The notes under the pieces are model-generated. The model ran no database searches. It worked only from the letters and a program-made list of their open reading frames with translations, and was not told where the DNA came from. From Desulfurobacteriaceae bacterium (GTDB taxonomy: Bacteria; Aquificota; Aquificia; Desulfurobacteriales; Desulfurobacteriaceae): 64,000 nucleotides of DNA. Where the stretch lies: the NCBI GenBank assembly GCA_027063785.1, contig JAMORC010000005.1, forward strand, positions 1 through 64,000, given 5' to 3'. Of the stretch, positions 34,602 through 43,460 are shown in pieces. A program made the position numbers and the translations under genes. Numbering within the stretch: position 1 is the first letter of the stretch; each line of letters begins with the position of its first letter.

Positions 34602-37110
34602 TTGCGGCCTCCTCTGATTTAAGAAGTTGTTTCACTATTTTAACAGCTTCCTGAGCATCTCCTCCGTAAATTCCCCCAATTGACTCCGCGTATTCGGGAG
34701 TCACAACGGCTCCTCCGACTATTACTGGGATGTCAAGGCCGGCACTTCTTAGAGCCTTTATTGTTTCCTCCATTGCAGGTAGGGTTGTTGTCATGAGTGC
34801 ACTGAGGCCGACAATATCGGCTTTTTCCTCTTTTGCTGCTTCAACAACCTTTTGAGGAGGGACGTTTGTTCCCAAGTCAACTACTTCAAAACCGCTGTTT
34901 TCAAGCATTGTTATAACAATGTTTTTTCCAATTTCATGAACGTCACCGTGAACCGTTGCCATTACTATCTTACCTTGGGTTTTAACGTCACCGCCCTTTT
35001 TCTTTATTTCTCTCTTGAGCACTTCAAAGGAAGCCTGGACAGCCTGGGCAGATCTCAGCATTTGGGGAAGGAAAATCTCTCCCTTTTCGAACTTTTTACC
35101 TATTACGTCCAAAGCAGGGATGAGGGCTTTATCACTTATCTCCATAGGTTCAAATTTTTTCAAAGCTTCCTCTGTTAGGGGAACTATACCGCCCTTATCT
35201 CCCTCCAGTACTTTCTTGAAAATTTTCCCGAGGACTCCGGGAGGAGCTTCCTCAGCTTCCGACTCGTCTTCCTTTTTCTCCTCTCCCTTTTCTACCTTTA
35301 CTTCTTCTCCGAGAAAACCGCACGAGAGCTGACAAATCTTTTTGAGGACTTCCCTGCATTGAGTATCGATTCCCTTTGGTTTGTAATTTTGGAATTTCTC
35401 AACGAACCGTTTAGCCCCTTTGTCTTTCCCGACGAGAACATCGGAAGCATAAATAGTCTCTACCATTCTTGAATCTCCGGGATTAACTATCCCGGAATCA
35501 AGTCCCGCCTCTATTGCCATTGCCATAAATGCGGAGTTGATGAGGGGACGGGCGGGAAGGCCGAAGGAAACGTTACTTACTCCTAAAGTTGTGGGAAGTT
35601 TAAGCTTTTCTTTAACCATCCTGATTGCCTTCAGGGTTTCAACAGTCGATTCCGGCATTGCGCTGACTGCCAAGTTCAAAACGTCAACGATGATGGAGTT
35701 TTTGCTGATCTTAAGCTTTTCACACTCTTTAATCAGCTTTTCAACGACCGATACTCTGTCCTCTGCCTTTTCTTTAAGTCCCTCATCGTCTATTGCGAGT
35801 AAAAGGACGTTTGCTCCGTATTTTTTAACCAGCGGAAGGATGTTCTCTATGTCTTTTTTTTCTCCCGAACAGGAGTTAACTATGGGTCTGCCGTCGCAGT
35901 ACTTGAGGGCTTCTTCTACGGCTTCCGGATCCTTACTGTCTATCATTATCGGAACGGAAACCGATTCGATTACCGTTTTTACGGCCTCCTTCATTGCCGC
36001 TCTCTCGTCTATTCCGGGAACGCCGACGTTGACGTCTAAGAGGTCTGCTCCTTCTTCAACCTGTTTTTTCGCTTCTTTTTTAATCAAGGAAAAATCACCA
36101 GATTTTAGCGCTTCTTGAAGCCTCTTCTTACCCGTAGGATTAATCCTCTCACCGATTATCCTTGTTGGGTGTCCGGAGCCGATAATGACAAGCTCAGTCC
36201 TGCTTGCAACTTTTAATCCCTTGACCGGATTTCTCTTTACCGGCTTTAAGCCTTTAACGGCTTCTTTTATTGCCCTTATGTGTTCGGGGGTTGTTCCGCA
36301 GCAACCGCCTATTATGTTTGCTCCGGCCTTTACGAACTCGACTGCATACTTACCGAAAGTTTCCGGAGGTTCGGGATATATGGTTTTCCCATCTTTTAGT
36401 ATTGGAAGGCCGGCGTTGGCATAGACTATTATCGGTGTTTCGGTTACGGAAGCCGTTTTTTTGATTATTTCAACGAAGCTTTCAGGACCGAGGGAACAGT
36501 TTGCCCCTACGGCGGCAACTCCGAAGCCTTCGAATATGGCGGCAGAAACTTCGGGAGGTGTGCCGAGAAGGGTTCTTCCGTCTTCTTGATAAGTCAGGCT
36601 GACCATTACCGGAAGGTTACATACCTCCTGGGCTGCGACAACTGCGGCTTTTGCTTCTTTTGTATCGGACATGGTTTCTATCAGGATAAGGTCTGCTCCC
36701 GCTTCTGCTCCGGCTTCTATCTGTTCCCTGAAGACGTCAACGAGTTGATCGAAAGTATAGTCTCCGACGGGTTCTGCAAAGACACCGGTAGGACCTACCG
36801 AGAGTGCTACCAATGCCCTGCCTTCAGATGCTTCCTTTGCCAGTTTGACTCCTGCGGCCGTAAGTTCTTTTACTCTGTCCTCGAGGCCGTAGTGAGAAAG
36901 CTTTATCCTGTTACTGCCGAAAGTGTTTGTTTCTATTATGTCGGCTCCCGCTTCTATGTATTCCTTGTGAATTTCTATGAGGACTTCGGGGTGCTCTACG
37001 TTTAGAAGCTCGGGGGCGTAATTGACGTTAAGCCCCTTTTTCATTAGCATTGTTCCCATTCCGCCGTCAAGAACCCATATCTTCTCTTCTGAAAGGAAGG
37101 GATTTTCCAA
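34594..37110 (-). CDS. metH: Cobalamin-dependent methionine synthase without reactivation domain
   Basis: Methyl transfer from methyltetrahydrofolate to homocysteine. Domain order: homocysteine-binding (1-290, zinc motif GGCCGTTPEH), pterin-binding (about 310-570, starting near RIIGERINPTGKK), a Glu/Lys-rich linker, cobalamin cap (about 630-700) and B12-binding (about 710-838, DVHEIGKN with the cobalt-ligand His). The SAM-binding activation domain of E. coli MetH is missing, so reactivation must use another protein or is not needed. The start is TTG 37110 after GGGAGG. No cobalamin riboswitch was seen in the 45-base upstream gap. Confidence 0.95.
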   Translation of the reverse strand: MENPFLSEEKIWVLDGGMGTMLMKKGLNVNYAPELLNVEHPEVLIEIHKEYIEAGADIIETNTFGSNRIKLSHYGLEDRVKELTAAGVKLAKEASEGRALVALSVGPTGVFAEPVGDYTFDQLVDVFREQIEAGAEAGADLILIETMSDTKEAKAAVVAAQEVCNLPVMVSLTYQEDGRTLLGTPPEVSAAIFEGFGVAAVGANCSLGPESFVEIIKKTASVTETPIIVYANAGLPILKDGKTIYPEPPETFGKYAVEFVKAGANIIGGCCGTTPEHIRAIKEAVKGLKPVKRNPVKGLKVASRTELVIIGSGHPTRIIGERINPTGKKRLQEALKSGDFSLIKKEAKKQVEEGADLLDVNVGVPGIDERAAMKEAVKTVIESVSVPIMIDSKDPEAVEEALKYCDGRPIVNSCSGEKKDIENILPLVKKYGANVLLLAIDDEGLKEKAEDRVSVVEKLIKECEKLKISKNSIIVDVLNLAVSAMPESTVETLKAIRMVKEKLKLPTTLGVSNVSFGLPARPLINSAFMAMAIEAGLDSGIVNPGDSRMVETIYASDVLVGKDKGAKRFVEKFQNYKPKGIDTQCREVLKKICQLSCGFLGEEVKVEKGEEKKEDESEAEEAPPGVLGKIFKKVLEGDKGGIVPLTEEALKKFEPMEISDKALIPALDVIGKKFEKGEIFLPQMLRSAQAVQASFEVLKREIKKKGGDVKTQGKIVMATVHGDVHEIGKNIVITMLENSGFEVVDLGTNVPPQKVVEAAKEEKADIVGLSALMTTTLPAMEETIKALRSAGLDIPVIVGGAVVTPEYAESIGGIYGGDAQEAVKIVKQLLKSEEAANG

Positions 37111-37155
37111 GGAAGACCTCCCGGAAGAGCTGGTTTAGTGGCAATTATACAAGAC

Positions 37156-37776
37156 TTATTGAGAATCTTTCTCAAAGAACTCAAGTGTTCTTTTCGATTC
37201 CTCCGTGATTTGCCCGAGGAGCCACTCTAACTTAGGTTTCCCTTTCTGACAGTATCTTTCCTTTTCGGAGTAGATACAGCCGCAGTACTGCTGTCTGTAA
37301 AGCCCGTAGTCCTTTGAAATCTCTATCCCTTCCTTCCATCCTTCCCTGAAGTCGATGTCGAGGAAGGGAACCGAGAACTTTGAAGATGCGCTTTCTGCAA
37401 GTGGAAGCATTAATTCTCTGTTTTGGAATTTACTGTAAAAGAGGGTTGAAGTGAAGGCATCAAACTTACCTTTTTTGGCAACCGAGGCAGCAGTCTCAAG
37501 CCTCATTGCGTAGCAGATCTGGCATCTTGTCAGCTTTTCTTCCCTGAATGCAACGGCCCTTAACCACTTTTCGGGTTCATAGGAGTCAAGGTAAATGACT
37601 TTTATTCCTTCTATTTCTTCGAGCTTCTTAACCGCGGCCATTCGTTTTGCAAATTCGGTGCAGGGGTGAATGTTGGGGTTATACCAGAGGCCCGTGATCT
37701 CGTAACCTTTTTCCTTCAGCACCTTTATCGGATAGCAGGCACAGGGGGCACAGCAGATGTGAAGGAGTACCCTCAC
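37156..37776 (-). CDS. queH: Epoxyqueuosine reductase QueH
   Basis: Last step of queuosine tRNA modification, the non-QueG enzyme. Cysteine motifs match the QueH (former DUF208) family: HICCAPCACYP at the start, LTRCQICYAMRLE near 90 and YRQQYCGCIYSEKE near 165, which bind a [4Fe-4S] cluster and a metal. The length of 206 is typical. GTG 37776 overlaps the stop of the diguanylate cyclase gene. Confidence 0.94.
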   Translation of the reverse strand: MRVLLHICCAPCACYPIKVLKEKGYEITGLWYNPNIHPCTEFAKRMAAVKKLEEIEGIKVIYLDSYEPEKWLRAVAFREEKLTRCQICYAMRLETAASVAKKGKFDAFTSTLFYSKFQNRELMLPLAESASSKFSVPFLDIDFREGWKEGIEISKDYGLYRQQYCGCIYSEKERYCQKGKPKLEWLLGQITEESKRTLEFFEKDSQ

Positions 37777-38852
37777 TCCTCAAGCTCCACGTCAAGGTCT
37801 GTTTTAACCTGATTTTTTCCGGATCTTTTGGCAAGGTAAAGTGCCTGGTCGGCCTTCTCTATGAGGGAAGTTTCATCGAGACCTTCTCTCATAACGGCCA
37901 GTCCGATGCTTACCGTTACTGGAATTTGAACATCGTTGTATTTGAAAAGATGCTTTTCAACGGATTTCCTGAGCCTTTCTGCAATTCTTACTGCTTGGCT
38001 GAAAGTCGTTCCCGGAAGGAGAATTGCAAACTCTTCACCTCCATATCTGGCTATTATATCCCTCGCTCTAAGCTGACTTTTGAGGAGTTTTGCAAGTTCT
38101 TTTAGTACGTAGTCTCCGGCTTGGTGACCGTAGGTGTCGTTTATCTTTTTAAAGTTGTCTATGTCTATCATTAGGAGGGCAAAGGGATAGTTTCGGGAGT
38201 AGAAGTCCTGAACCATGTCCGATATGGCTCTATCGAAGCTCGCCCTGTTTGCAACTTGTGTCAAGAAGTCTGTTGTTGCTTCCTTTCGTGACTTTTCGAG
38301 TTCCTCGGAAAGCTTTTTAATCTGGCTGTTTGCTTCCTCAAGTTTTGACTTAAGGTTTTCGTTTTGCTTTCTTATGTGGGAAAGTTCGGAAAGCACCTGA
38401 TTCAGGAGATTTCTTATCGTTTCATTATCAGCCCTGTTTCTCAACTCTACGAATGATTTTTCTCTCTTCTCGAGATTTATTTGGTACTTTGAGATGCTCT
38501 CTATGACCGACTCTATTTCTTCGGAAATGGCCTGAGCAATTTCCTTGACAAGCTCTTTTTCTTCGGGCTCAATCTCTACCAGAACGCTTTCGACATTTTG
38601 GGCAGTGGGGTACTTCTCCTTGAAAAGTCCTATTATCTCAAGGTCTGAAAGTTCCAGGTTATTTTCCACTATGTAGCAGAAAATCTCAAACCAGAGTATG
38701 TAGTTTTCCGGTATGAGGGGGATGTTGTTCCTTGCCAAGAACTTGAGTTCTTCCTTGGCAATTTTTGTTATGAGCTGAAGCTCTGATGATGAAACCTTTT
38801 TCTGCTCCCTTATCTTCTTGAGCACGGTACACTCTATTTTTCTCTCTTCCAC
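37773..38852 (-). CDS. Diguanylate cyclase (GGDEF domain)
   Basis: Makes cyclic di-GMP. Residues 1-115 are a helical sensor-like segment with NNIPLIPENYILWFE, a motif common in such N-terminal domains; residues 135-192 are a coiled coil; the GGDEF domain follows. The active site is GGEEF at 271-275, and an RxxD inhibitory site (RARD, 262-265) is intact, so product inhibition is expected. No transmembrane segment. It lies between folB-like and queH and overlaps both. Confidence 0.94.
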   Translation of the reverse strand: MEERKIECTVLKKIREQKKVSSSELQLITKIAKEELKFLARNNIPLIPENYILWFEIFCYIVENNLELSDLEIIGLFKEKYPTAQNVESVLVEIEPEEKELVKEIAQAISEEIESVIESISKYQINLEKREKSFVELRNRADNETIRNLLNQVLSELSHIRKQNENLKSKLEEANSQIKKLSEELEKSRKEATTDFLTQVANRASFDRAISDMVQDFYSRNYPFALLMIDIDNFKKINDTYGHQAGDYVLKELAKLLKSQLRARDIIARYGGEEFAILLPGTTFSQAVRIAERLRKSVEKHLFKYNDVQIPVTVSIGLAVMREGLDETSLIEKADQALYLAKRSGKNQVKTDLDVELEE

Positions 38853-39166
38853 CTTAGCTCTACCCCCGCCCTCTCAAAACTGTGCTGAAAGGGAATTGAA
38901 AGTTTGACAACTCTTATTATAACCGATTCGGGGTTCCATTTATCGATGATTTTTTCGAGGAGCTTTTCCTCAAATTCTTCTATGTATGTAAAGGTATTTT
39001 TTGAAATTTCGAGAACGGTCAGGTAGAGCTGTTGGTAATCCACAAATTCACTAGAAGTAACTTTTACATCAAGTTCAACCTGGACGCCGAGGCTTTTTTC
39101 CTCTTCATAAACACCGCATTTAAGGTAGAGTTTCAACCTCTCTATAAAAACGCTGAACTCTTTCAC
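38834..39166 (-). CDS. folB: Dihydroneopterin aldolase-like protein (FolB family)
   Basis: A 110-residue T-fold protein. IERLKLYLKCGVYEEEKSLG at the start matches the FolB pattern with the Glu of the pterin site, and FTYIEEFEEKLLEKI matches the later YxxLE region in a looser form. The C-terminal half is divergent, so another T-fold enzyme is possible. It overlaps ispG upstream by four bases and the cyclase gene downstream by 19. Confidence 0.75.
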   Translation of the reverse strand: MKEFSVFIERLKLYLKCGVYEEEKSLGVQVELDVKVTSSEFVDYQQLYLTVLEISKNTFTYIEEFEEKLLEKIIDKWNPESVIIRVVKLSIPFQHSFERAGVELRWKREK

Positions 39167-40233
39167 TTCTCCTCCGCCAACTTTTCGACTTCAGAGACAA
39201 GCTTTTCCAGAGCTTCCTCTTGCGAAAGCTTTTCTATCACCTTACCCTTAACGAAGAGAATAAAGTAATCTCCAGCTCCTGCAATTCCGACGTCTGCAAA
39301 CCTTGCTTCCCCGGGGCCGTTTACCGCACATCCCATGACGGCTACCTTAAAGGGCTTTTCAATATGCTCAAGCCTTTTTTCGACTTCTTCTGCCAGAGTT
39401 TCAACGTCGACAAGGCAGCGTCCGCAGGTCGGACAGGAGATGACCTCCACTCCCCTTTTTCTTAATTCAAGGGCAGAAAGTATTTTGTAGGCAACTTTTA
39501 CTTCTTCTTTCGGGTGCGTTGAGAGGGATATCCTGACAGTGTCGCCTATCCCTTCGTAAAGTAGTATCCCTACGCCGACGGCGGATTTAACTGCTCCGGA
39601 CAGGAGAGTTCCGGCTTCGGTAATTCCGATGTGTATCGGGTAATCAACCTTGCCGGCAAATAGCCTATTGGCCAGAACCGTTGTCCTTACGTCGGAACCT
39701 TTCAGGGAGAACTTTATGTTTAAGAAATCGTTGTCCTCGAAGAATTTGGCGTAGTTAATGGCTGTCTCTGCAAGGGCTTCCGGTGTCGGAGAACCGTACT
39801 TTAAGAGGATCTCCTTGGGAATCGACCCCGAGTTGACTCCGATCCTTATGGAAATTCCCTTTTCCCTTGCAAGCGTAATGATCTCCTTTACTTTCCACTC
39901 CGCCCCGATGTTACCGGGGTTTATCCTGATGCAGTCGGCTCCGTTTTCTATCGAAAGCAGGGCAAGCCTGTGGTCAAAGTGGATGTCGGCAATGAGAGGG
40001 ATGGATATTCTTCTCTTGATTTCCGGCAGGGCCTCGGCGGCCCTTGCCGACGGGACGGCAACCCTGACTACTTCACAGCCGACCCTTTCAAGCTCTTTGA
40101 TCTGGGCAACGGTGGCGTCTATATCTTCGGTGAACGTGTTGGTCATTGACTGAACGACGATAGGATGGTCACTGCCAATCGGAACGTTTCCGATCCAAAC
40201 GGTTCTCGTCTTCCTTCTTTTTATCCAGTCCAT
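39163..40233 (-). CDS. ispG: 4-hydroxy-3-methylbut-2-enyl diphosphate synthase
   Basis: Penultimate enzyme of the MEP isoprenoid pathway, a [4Fe-4S] enzyme. Landmarks: PIVVQSMTNTFTEDIDAT near the start, DIHFDHRLAL, RINPGNIG, and cluster ligands in SCPTCGRC (near 262) and VMGCAVNGPGEA (near 300). The length of 356 is typical of the short bacterial form. The ATG follows GGAGGA. It heads the long minus-strand run; only 33 bases separate it from the divergent bioC. Confidence 0.96.
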   Translation of the reverse strand: MDWIKRRKTRTVWIGNVPIGSDHPIVVQSMTNTFTEDIDATVAQIKELERVGCEVVRVAVPSARAAEALPEIKRRISIPLIADIHFDHRLALLSIENGADCIRINPGNIGAEWKVKEIITLAREKGISIRIGVNSGSIPKEILLKYGSPTPEALAETAINYAKFFEDNDFLNIKFSLKGSDVRTTVLANRLFAGKVDYPIHIGITEAGTLLSGAVKSAVGVGILLYEGIGDTVRISLSTHPKEEVKVAYKILSALELRKRGVEVISCPTCGRCLVDVETLAEEVEKRLEHIEKPFKVAVMGCAVNGPGEARFADVGIAGAGDYFILFVKGKVIEKLSQEEALEKLVSEVEKLAEEK

Positions 40234-40266
40234 AAAATTCCTCCGGAAAACTATATTTTAACTCCT

Positions 40267-40962
40267 ATGAAAGATGAGATAAGGAAAAACTTCTCTAAAG
40301 CTGCATCGAGATATGACGATTACGCCACTGTTCAGAGGATTTGTAGAGGGAGACTGTTAAGAAAAGCTTCTCTGCTTGAAGGCGTTGAGCCGATACTTGA
40401 TATAGGTGCCGGAACGGGTTCTCCTTTTCCTTCGGCATTTACCGTTGATATTGCATATGGTATGGCGAAGACCTGTTACTTAAAGGGACACAGGAGTGTA
40501 TGTGCAAACGGGGAGGAGCTTCCCTTCCGACCGGAAAGCTTCCAAATGGTGGTTTCAAACTTTTCCCTCCAGTGGACCGATTTTAGAAAAGTTTTTTTTG
40601 AAGTCGGCAGAGTTCTTAAAAGAGGAGGATTCTTTTTCCTGTCCCTTCCCGTTGAGGGAAGTCTGAGGACGATTTACTTTAATTGGGAAAAAGCAACCGG
40701 GAAACCCATTCCGTTCCGTTTTCCCGATCCGGTGGACGTCTATACTGCCTTAAGCAGGGACTTTGAAGTTATTGAGTATGAACTGATGGAATTCAATATG
40801 AAGTTTTCAAACCCCCTCGATGCCTTAAAATCGGTAAATAAGATAGGAGCAAGAGTGCCCCTCAAAGCAAAAGTGGGAGATCTTAGAAAATTCCTCTCCC
40901 TGTATAGCAGGAATCCCGTTGTTGGCTATAAAGTCCTTTTCCTGACGGCAGTTAAACCTTAG
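40267..40962 (+). CDS. bioC: Malonyl-ACP O-methyltransferase (BioC-like)
   Basis: SAM-dependent methyltransferase of biotin synthesis. The N terminus IRKNFSKAASRYDDYATVQ is the BioC opening (x-F-x-x-A-A-x-x-Y-D-x-x-A-x-x-Q). The SAM site is DIGAGTGS near residue 45, followed by SFQMVVSNFSLQW. I choose ATG 40267 for this 231-residue protein, because an upstream in-frame start would run into ispG. Biotin supports carboxylases. The stop shares TTAG with the convergent fumarase gene. Confidence 0.85.
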   Translation: MKDEIRKNFSKAASRYDDYATVQRICRGRLLRKASLLEGVEPILDIGAGTGSPFPSAFTVDIAYGMAKTCYLKGHRSVCANGEELPFRPESFQMVVSNFSLQWTDFRKVFFEVGRVLKRGGFFFLSLPVEGSLRTIYFNWEKATGKPIPFRFPDPVDVYTALSRDFEVIEYELMEFNMKFSNPLDALKSVNKIGARVPLKAKVGDLRKFLSLYSRNPVVGYKVLFLTAVKP

Positions 40963-41804
40963 ATTTCGATTTCCTTGTGTCTTGAAGCGTGACATTGAAT
41001 GTTGACAGCAACGGGCAGTGACGCTATGTGACAGGGGTACCACTCAATTTTAACATCAAGGGCAGTAACCTTTCCACCGAATCCGGAAGGTCCAATCCCC
41101 AGCTTGTTTATCTCTTCCAGCAGTTCTTCTTCTAAAGCCGCATACCGGGGATCGGGATTCCTGTGACCTATCGGTCTGAGGAGGGCTTTTTTTGCGAGAA
41201 ATGCAACTTTCTCGAAAGTTCCACCTATGCCCACTCCAACCGTTATGGGAGGACAGGGGTTTGGACCTGCGTCGCTGACCGTTTTGAGTACAAATTTCTT
41301 TACTCCCTCGATGCCGTCGGCCGGCTTCAGCATTGCCAAACGACTCATATTCTCGCTGCCGCCTCCCTTTGCCGCAACTGTTATCTTAACTCTATCTCCG
41401 GGAACTATCGAGTAATGAATAACGGCCGGCGTATTGTTCCCGGTATTTTTCCTGTCAAAGAGGGGGTCTGAGACTATGGATTTCCTGAGGTAGCCTTCGG
41501 TGTAACCTTCGGCCACTCCTTCGTTTATGGCTCCTTCCAGGCTTCCGCCGACAAACCTTACGTCCTGTCCGATTTCAACAAAAACGACGGCAAAACCGGT
41601 ATCCTGACAGTAAGGGATTTCCTCCTGAGCGGCGATTCTGGCATTCTCCTGGAGTATGTCAAAGACGTTCTTTCCGACCGGAGAGATTTCCTTTTCTTTT
41701 CCTTCTTTAAAGGCTTTAAGAACATCATCGGGCAGGTAGTAGTTGGCTTCCATGCAGAGCCTTTTTACTGCTTCTTTAATCCTATCAACGTGTACTTCCC
41801 TCAT
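40959..41804 (-). CDS. fumA: Fumarate hydratase class I, alpha subunit
   Basis: Iron-sulfur fumarase subunit, two-subunit type. Cluster cysteines are in IPYCQDTGFAVVF, GPNPCPPITVGVGIGG and NIQCHASRH. The length of 281 is the usual alpha size. The beta subunit is not in the window, so it must be encoded elsewhere. Malate dehydrogenase is two genes upstream on the same strand, consistent with the malate-fumarate section of a reductive TCA cycle. Confidence 0.95.
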   Translation of the reverse strand: MREVHVDRIKEAVKRLCMEANYYLPDDVLKAFKEGKEKEISPVGKNVFDILQENARIAAQEEIPYCQDTGFAVVFVEIGQDVRFVGGSLEGAINEGVAEGYTEGYLRKSIVSDPLFDRKNTGNNTPAVIHYSIVPGDRVKITVAAKGGGSENMSRLAMLKPADGIEGVKKFVLKTVSDAGPNPCPPITVGVGIGGTFEKVAFLAKKALLRPIGHRNPDPRYAALEEELLEEINKLGIGPSGFGGKVTALDVKIEWYPCHIASLPVAVNIQCHASRHKEIEI

Positions 41805-43435
41805 TTTCTCTCCTCTATTTTGTAGAGGTAATCTTCAATTTCTTCTCTTAAAGCCCTTCTCGTTGGATAACTTTCAATGAGTTTCATTAGAAAGTTTATT
41901 ATCCGTTCTTTATCGGATATTTTTAGAATTTCATCGAGAGCGGACAGGAATTTTCTGTAAAAATCTCGATAAGTTCTGGTTTTAAAAAGTTGAAAAGATG
42001 AATCTAAAAGTATTTCAATACCTTTATTTCTTAGTTCTTCTGGTAGTTTTTTGACAATAGAAACTCCTTTTTTGAAAAATTCAAGGTCGTTGCCGAAGCT
42101 GTCTTTAAGTTTTTCTAGTTCTTCAACTATTTCTTCATAGTCTTCTTCCTCCAATAAAAACTCGATTAAAGGAAAACCATGTAGTGATTTTTTGATTTTC
42201 TTTTTGATCTCTTTCCATTCTTTTTTGGATGCCAGTTCCTTTGCTTCCAGGATATAGTTGAAAGAACGGGTTAGTGCAAAAAGTTCCAGATAGGTTTGAA
42301 GAGCTTCCTCTCTTTTTCCGAGTTTTTTAAGAACAGTGGCTTTGTGAGACAAAAATAGATCACGGTACGGAGGTGATAAGGAGAGGACGTAGTTTACATA
42401 GTTCAGAGCTTTTTCGTAGCTTTTCTCCTCCATGAGCTTTTCTATATGAAACTTTGCAATTTCCCAGTTATGGGCTTGTTCTTTAACAAACTTTTCGTAC
42501 TCTTCGGGGAAGAATTTTAGAAGCAACTTTGCCTTTCTCCCATCATTAAAGTTCAGCATTTCAAGAAAGCTTAAAACCTTTTTTGCCTTTTCCGGCGAAT
42601 CTGCTATTTCGACAAGAGCATCGGCGAAATCAAAATCTATACCGTAATCTCCGTAAATTTGTTTTTTTCCTTCCTCAATCAGGAAGTTAAACACTTCCTC
42701 TTTTCCGGCTCTGTAAAGGTTTACAAGAAGTTCGAAGGCAGCGCTCATTACAAAGGAGGTTGGACCTGCAGAGTCGTCCATGTTATTCAGGTTCTTCGTC
42801 CAGTTCCTTATTACAGTTTTTGCTATGATGAATGCCTCATCTAAATTTCCCATTTTAAGGAGAATTTCTCCCGAAGAAATCATCCTTTCGACTTGATTGC
42901 CGAAGTCAATGGCATCGTAGTAGTCTATGAACCCGTCTTTCTTGTACCTGCTGAGGAGATTTCTAAAAATAGCATTGTACTTTGCTTCGAGGCTTTTTGT
43001 TCCCACATCCGCATAATAGGAGAACTGTGCGAGCAGAGCATCTCTTAAACTTTTGTCAAAATGAAGAAAGTTTTTTACAAACTTTTTAAGTTCTTCCGGA
43101 GGAATTTTATCCACTATTTCTTCAGCGAGGTCATTTTTGGTTTTTCTCTTTCTCCTTTTTATCTCGATATTTCTTGATCGAGCTACTTCAAGAAGAACAG
43201 CCACCACGTGTTTGCATATATCGCCGTCATAGGGGCAGGTGCAGTTCCAATCTATTATGTCTGTATCTTTCATTTTGATTCTAACTATATATTCCGAGCG
43301 ATAGCTCCCCCTTATACGGGCTTTAATGCCGTTTTTGCCTTCATCTATTTCCAAAATTCGCTCTTCTTCCAGCAGTTCTTTTCCTCTGTCAAATATCCTT
43401 TTTGGGACTTTCTTGAGGATTTCTTCAACTTTCAT
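41801..43435 (-). CDS. SWIM zinc-finger protein with helical repeats
   Basis: A 544-residue protein. Near residues 60-90 it has WNCTCPYDGDICKHVVAVLL, the CxCxnCxH SWIM zinc motif, which binds DNA or proteins. The rest is helical and looks repeat-like (for example LGKREEALQTYLELFALT, a TPR-like helix pair). No enzymatic motif is seen. It sits between mdh and fumA and overlaps fumA by four bases, an odd place for a probable nucleic-acid or scaffold protein. The function is unknown. Confidence 0.85.
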   Translation of the reverse strand: MKVEEILKKVPKRIFDRGKELLEEERILEIDEGKNGIKARIRGSYRSEYIVRIKMKDTDIIDWNCTCPYDGDICKHVVAVLLEVARSRNIEIKRRKRKTKNDLAEEIVDKIPPEELKKFVKNFLHFDKSLRDALLAQFSYYADVGTKSLEAKYNAIFRNLLSRYKKDGFIDYYDAIDFGNQVERMISSGEILLKMGNLDEAFIIAKTVIRNWTKNLNNMDDSAGPTSFVMSAAFELLVNLYRAGKEEVFNFLIEEGKKQIYGDYGIDFDFADALVEIADSPEKAKKVLSFLEMLNFNDGRKAKLLLKFFPEEYEKFVKEQAHNWEIAKFHIEKLMEEKSYEKALNYVNYVLSLSPPYRDLFLSHKATVLKKLGKREEALQTYLELFALTRSFNYILEAKELASKKEWKEIKKKIKKSLHGFPLIEFLLEEEDYEEIVEELEKLKDSFGNDLEFFKKGVSIVKKLPEELRNKGIEILLDSSFQLFKTRTYRDFYRKFLSALDEILKISDKERIINFLMKLIESYPTRRALREEIEDYLYKIEERK

Positions 43436-43460
43436 AGTTTTCTCCTAAAATAGTTTTCCC

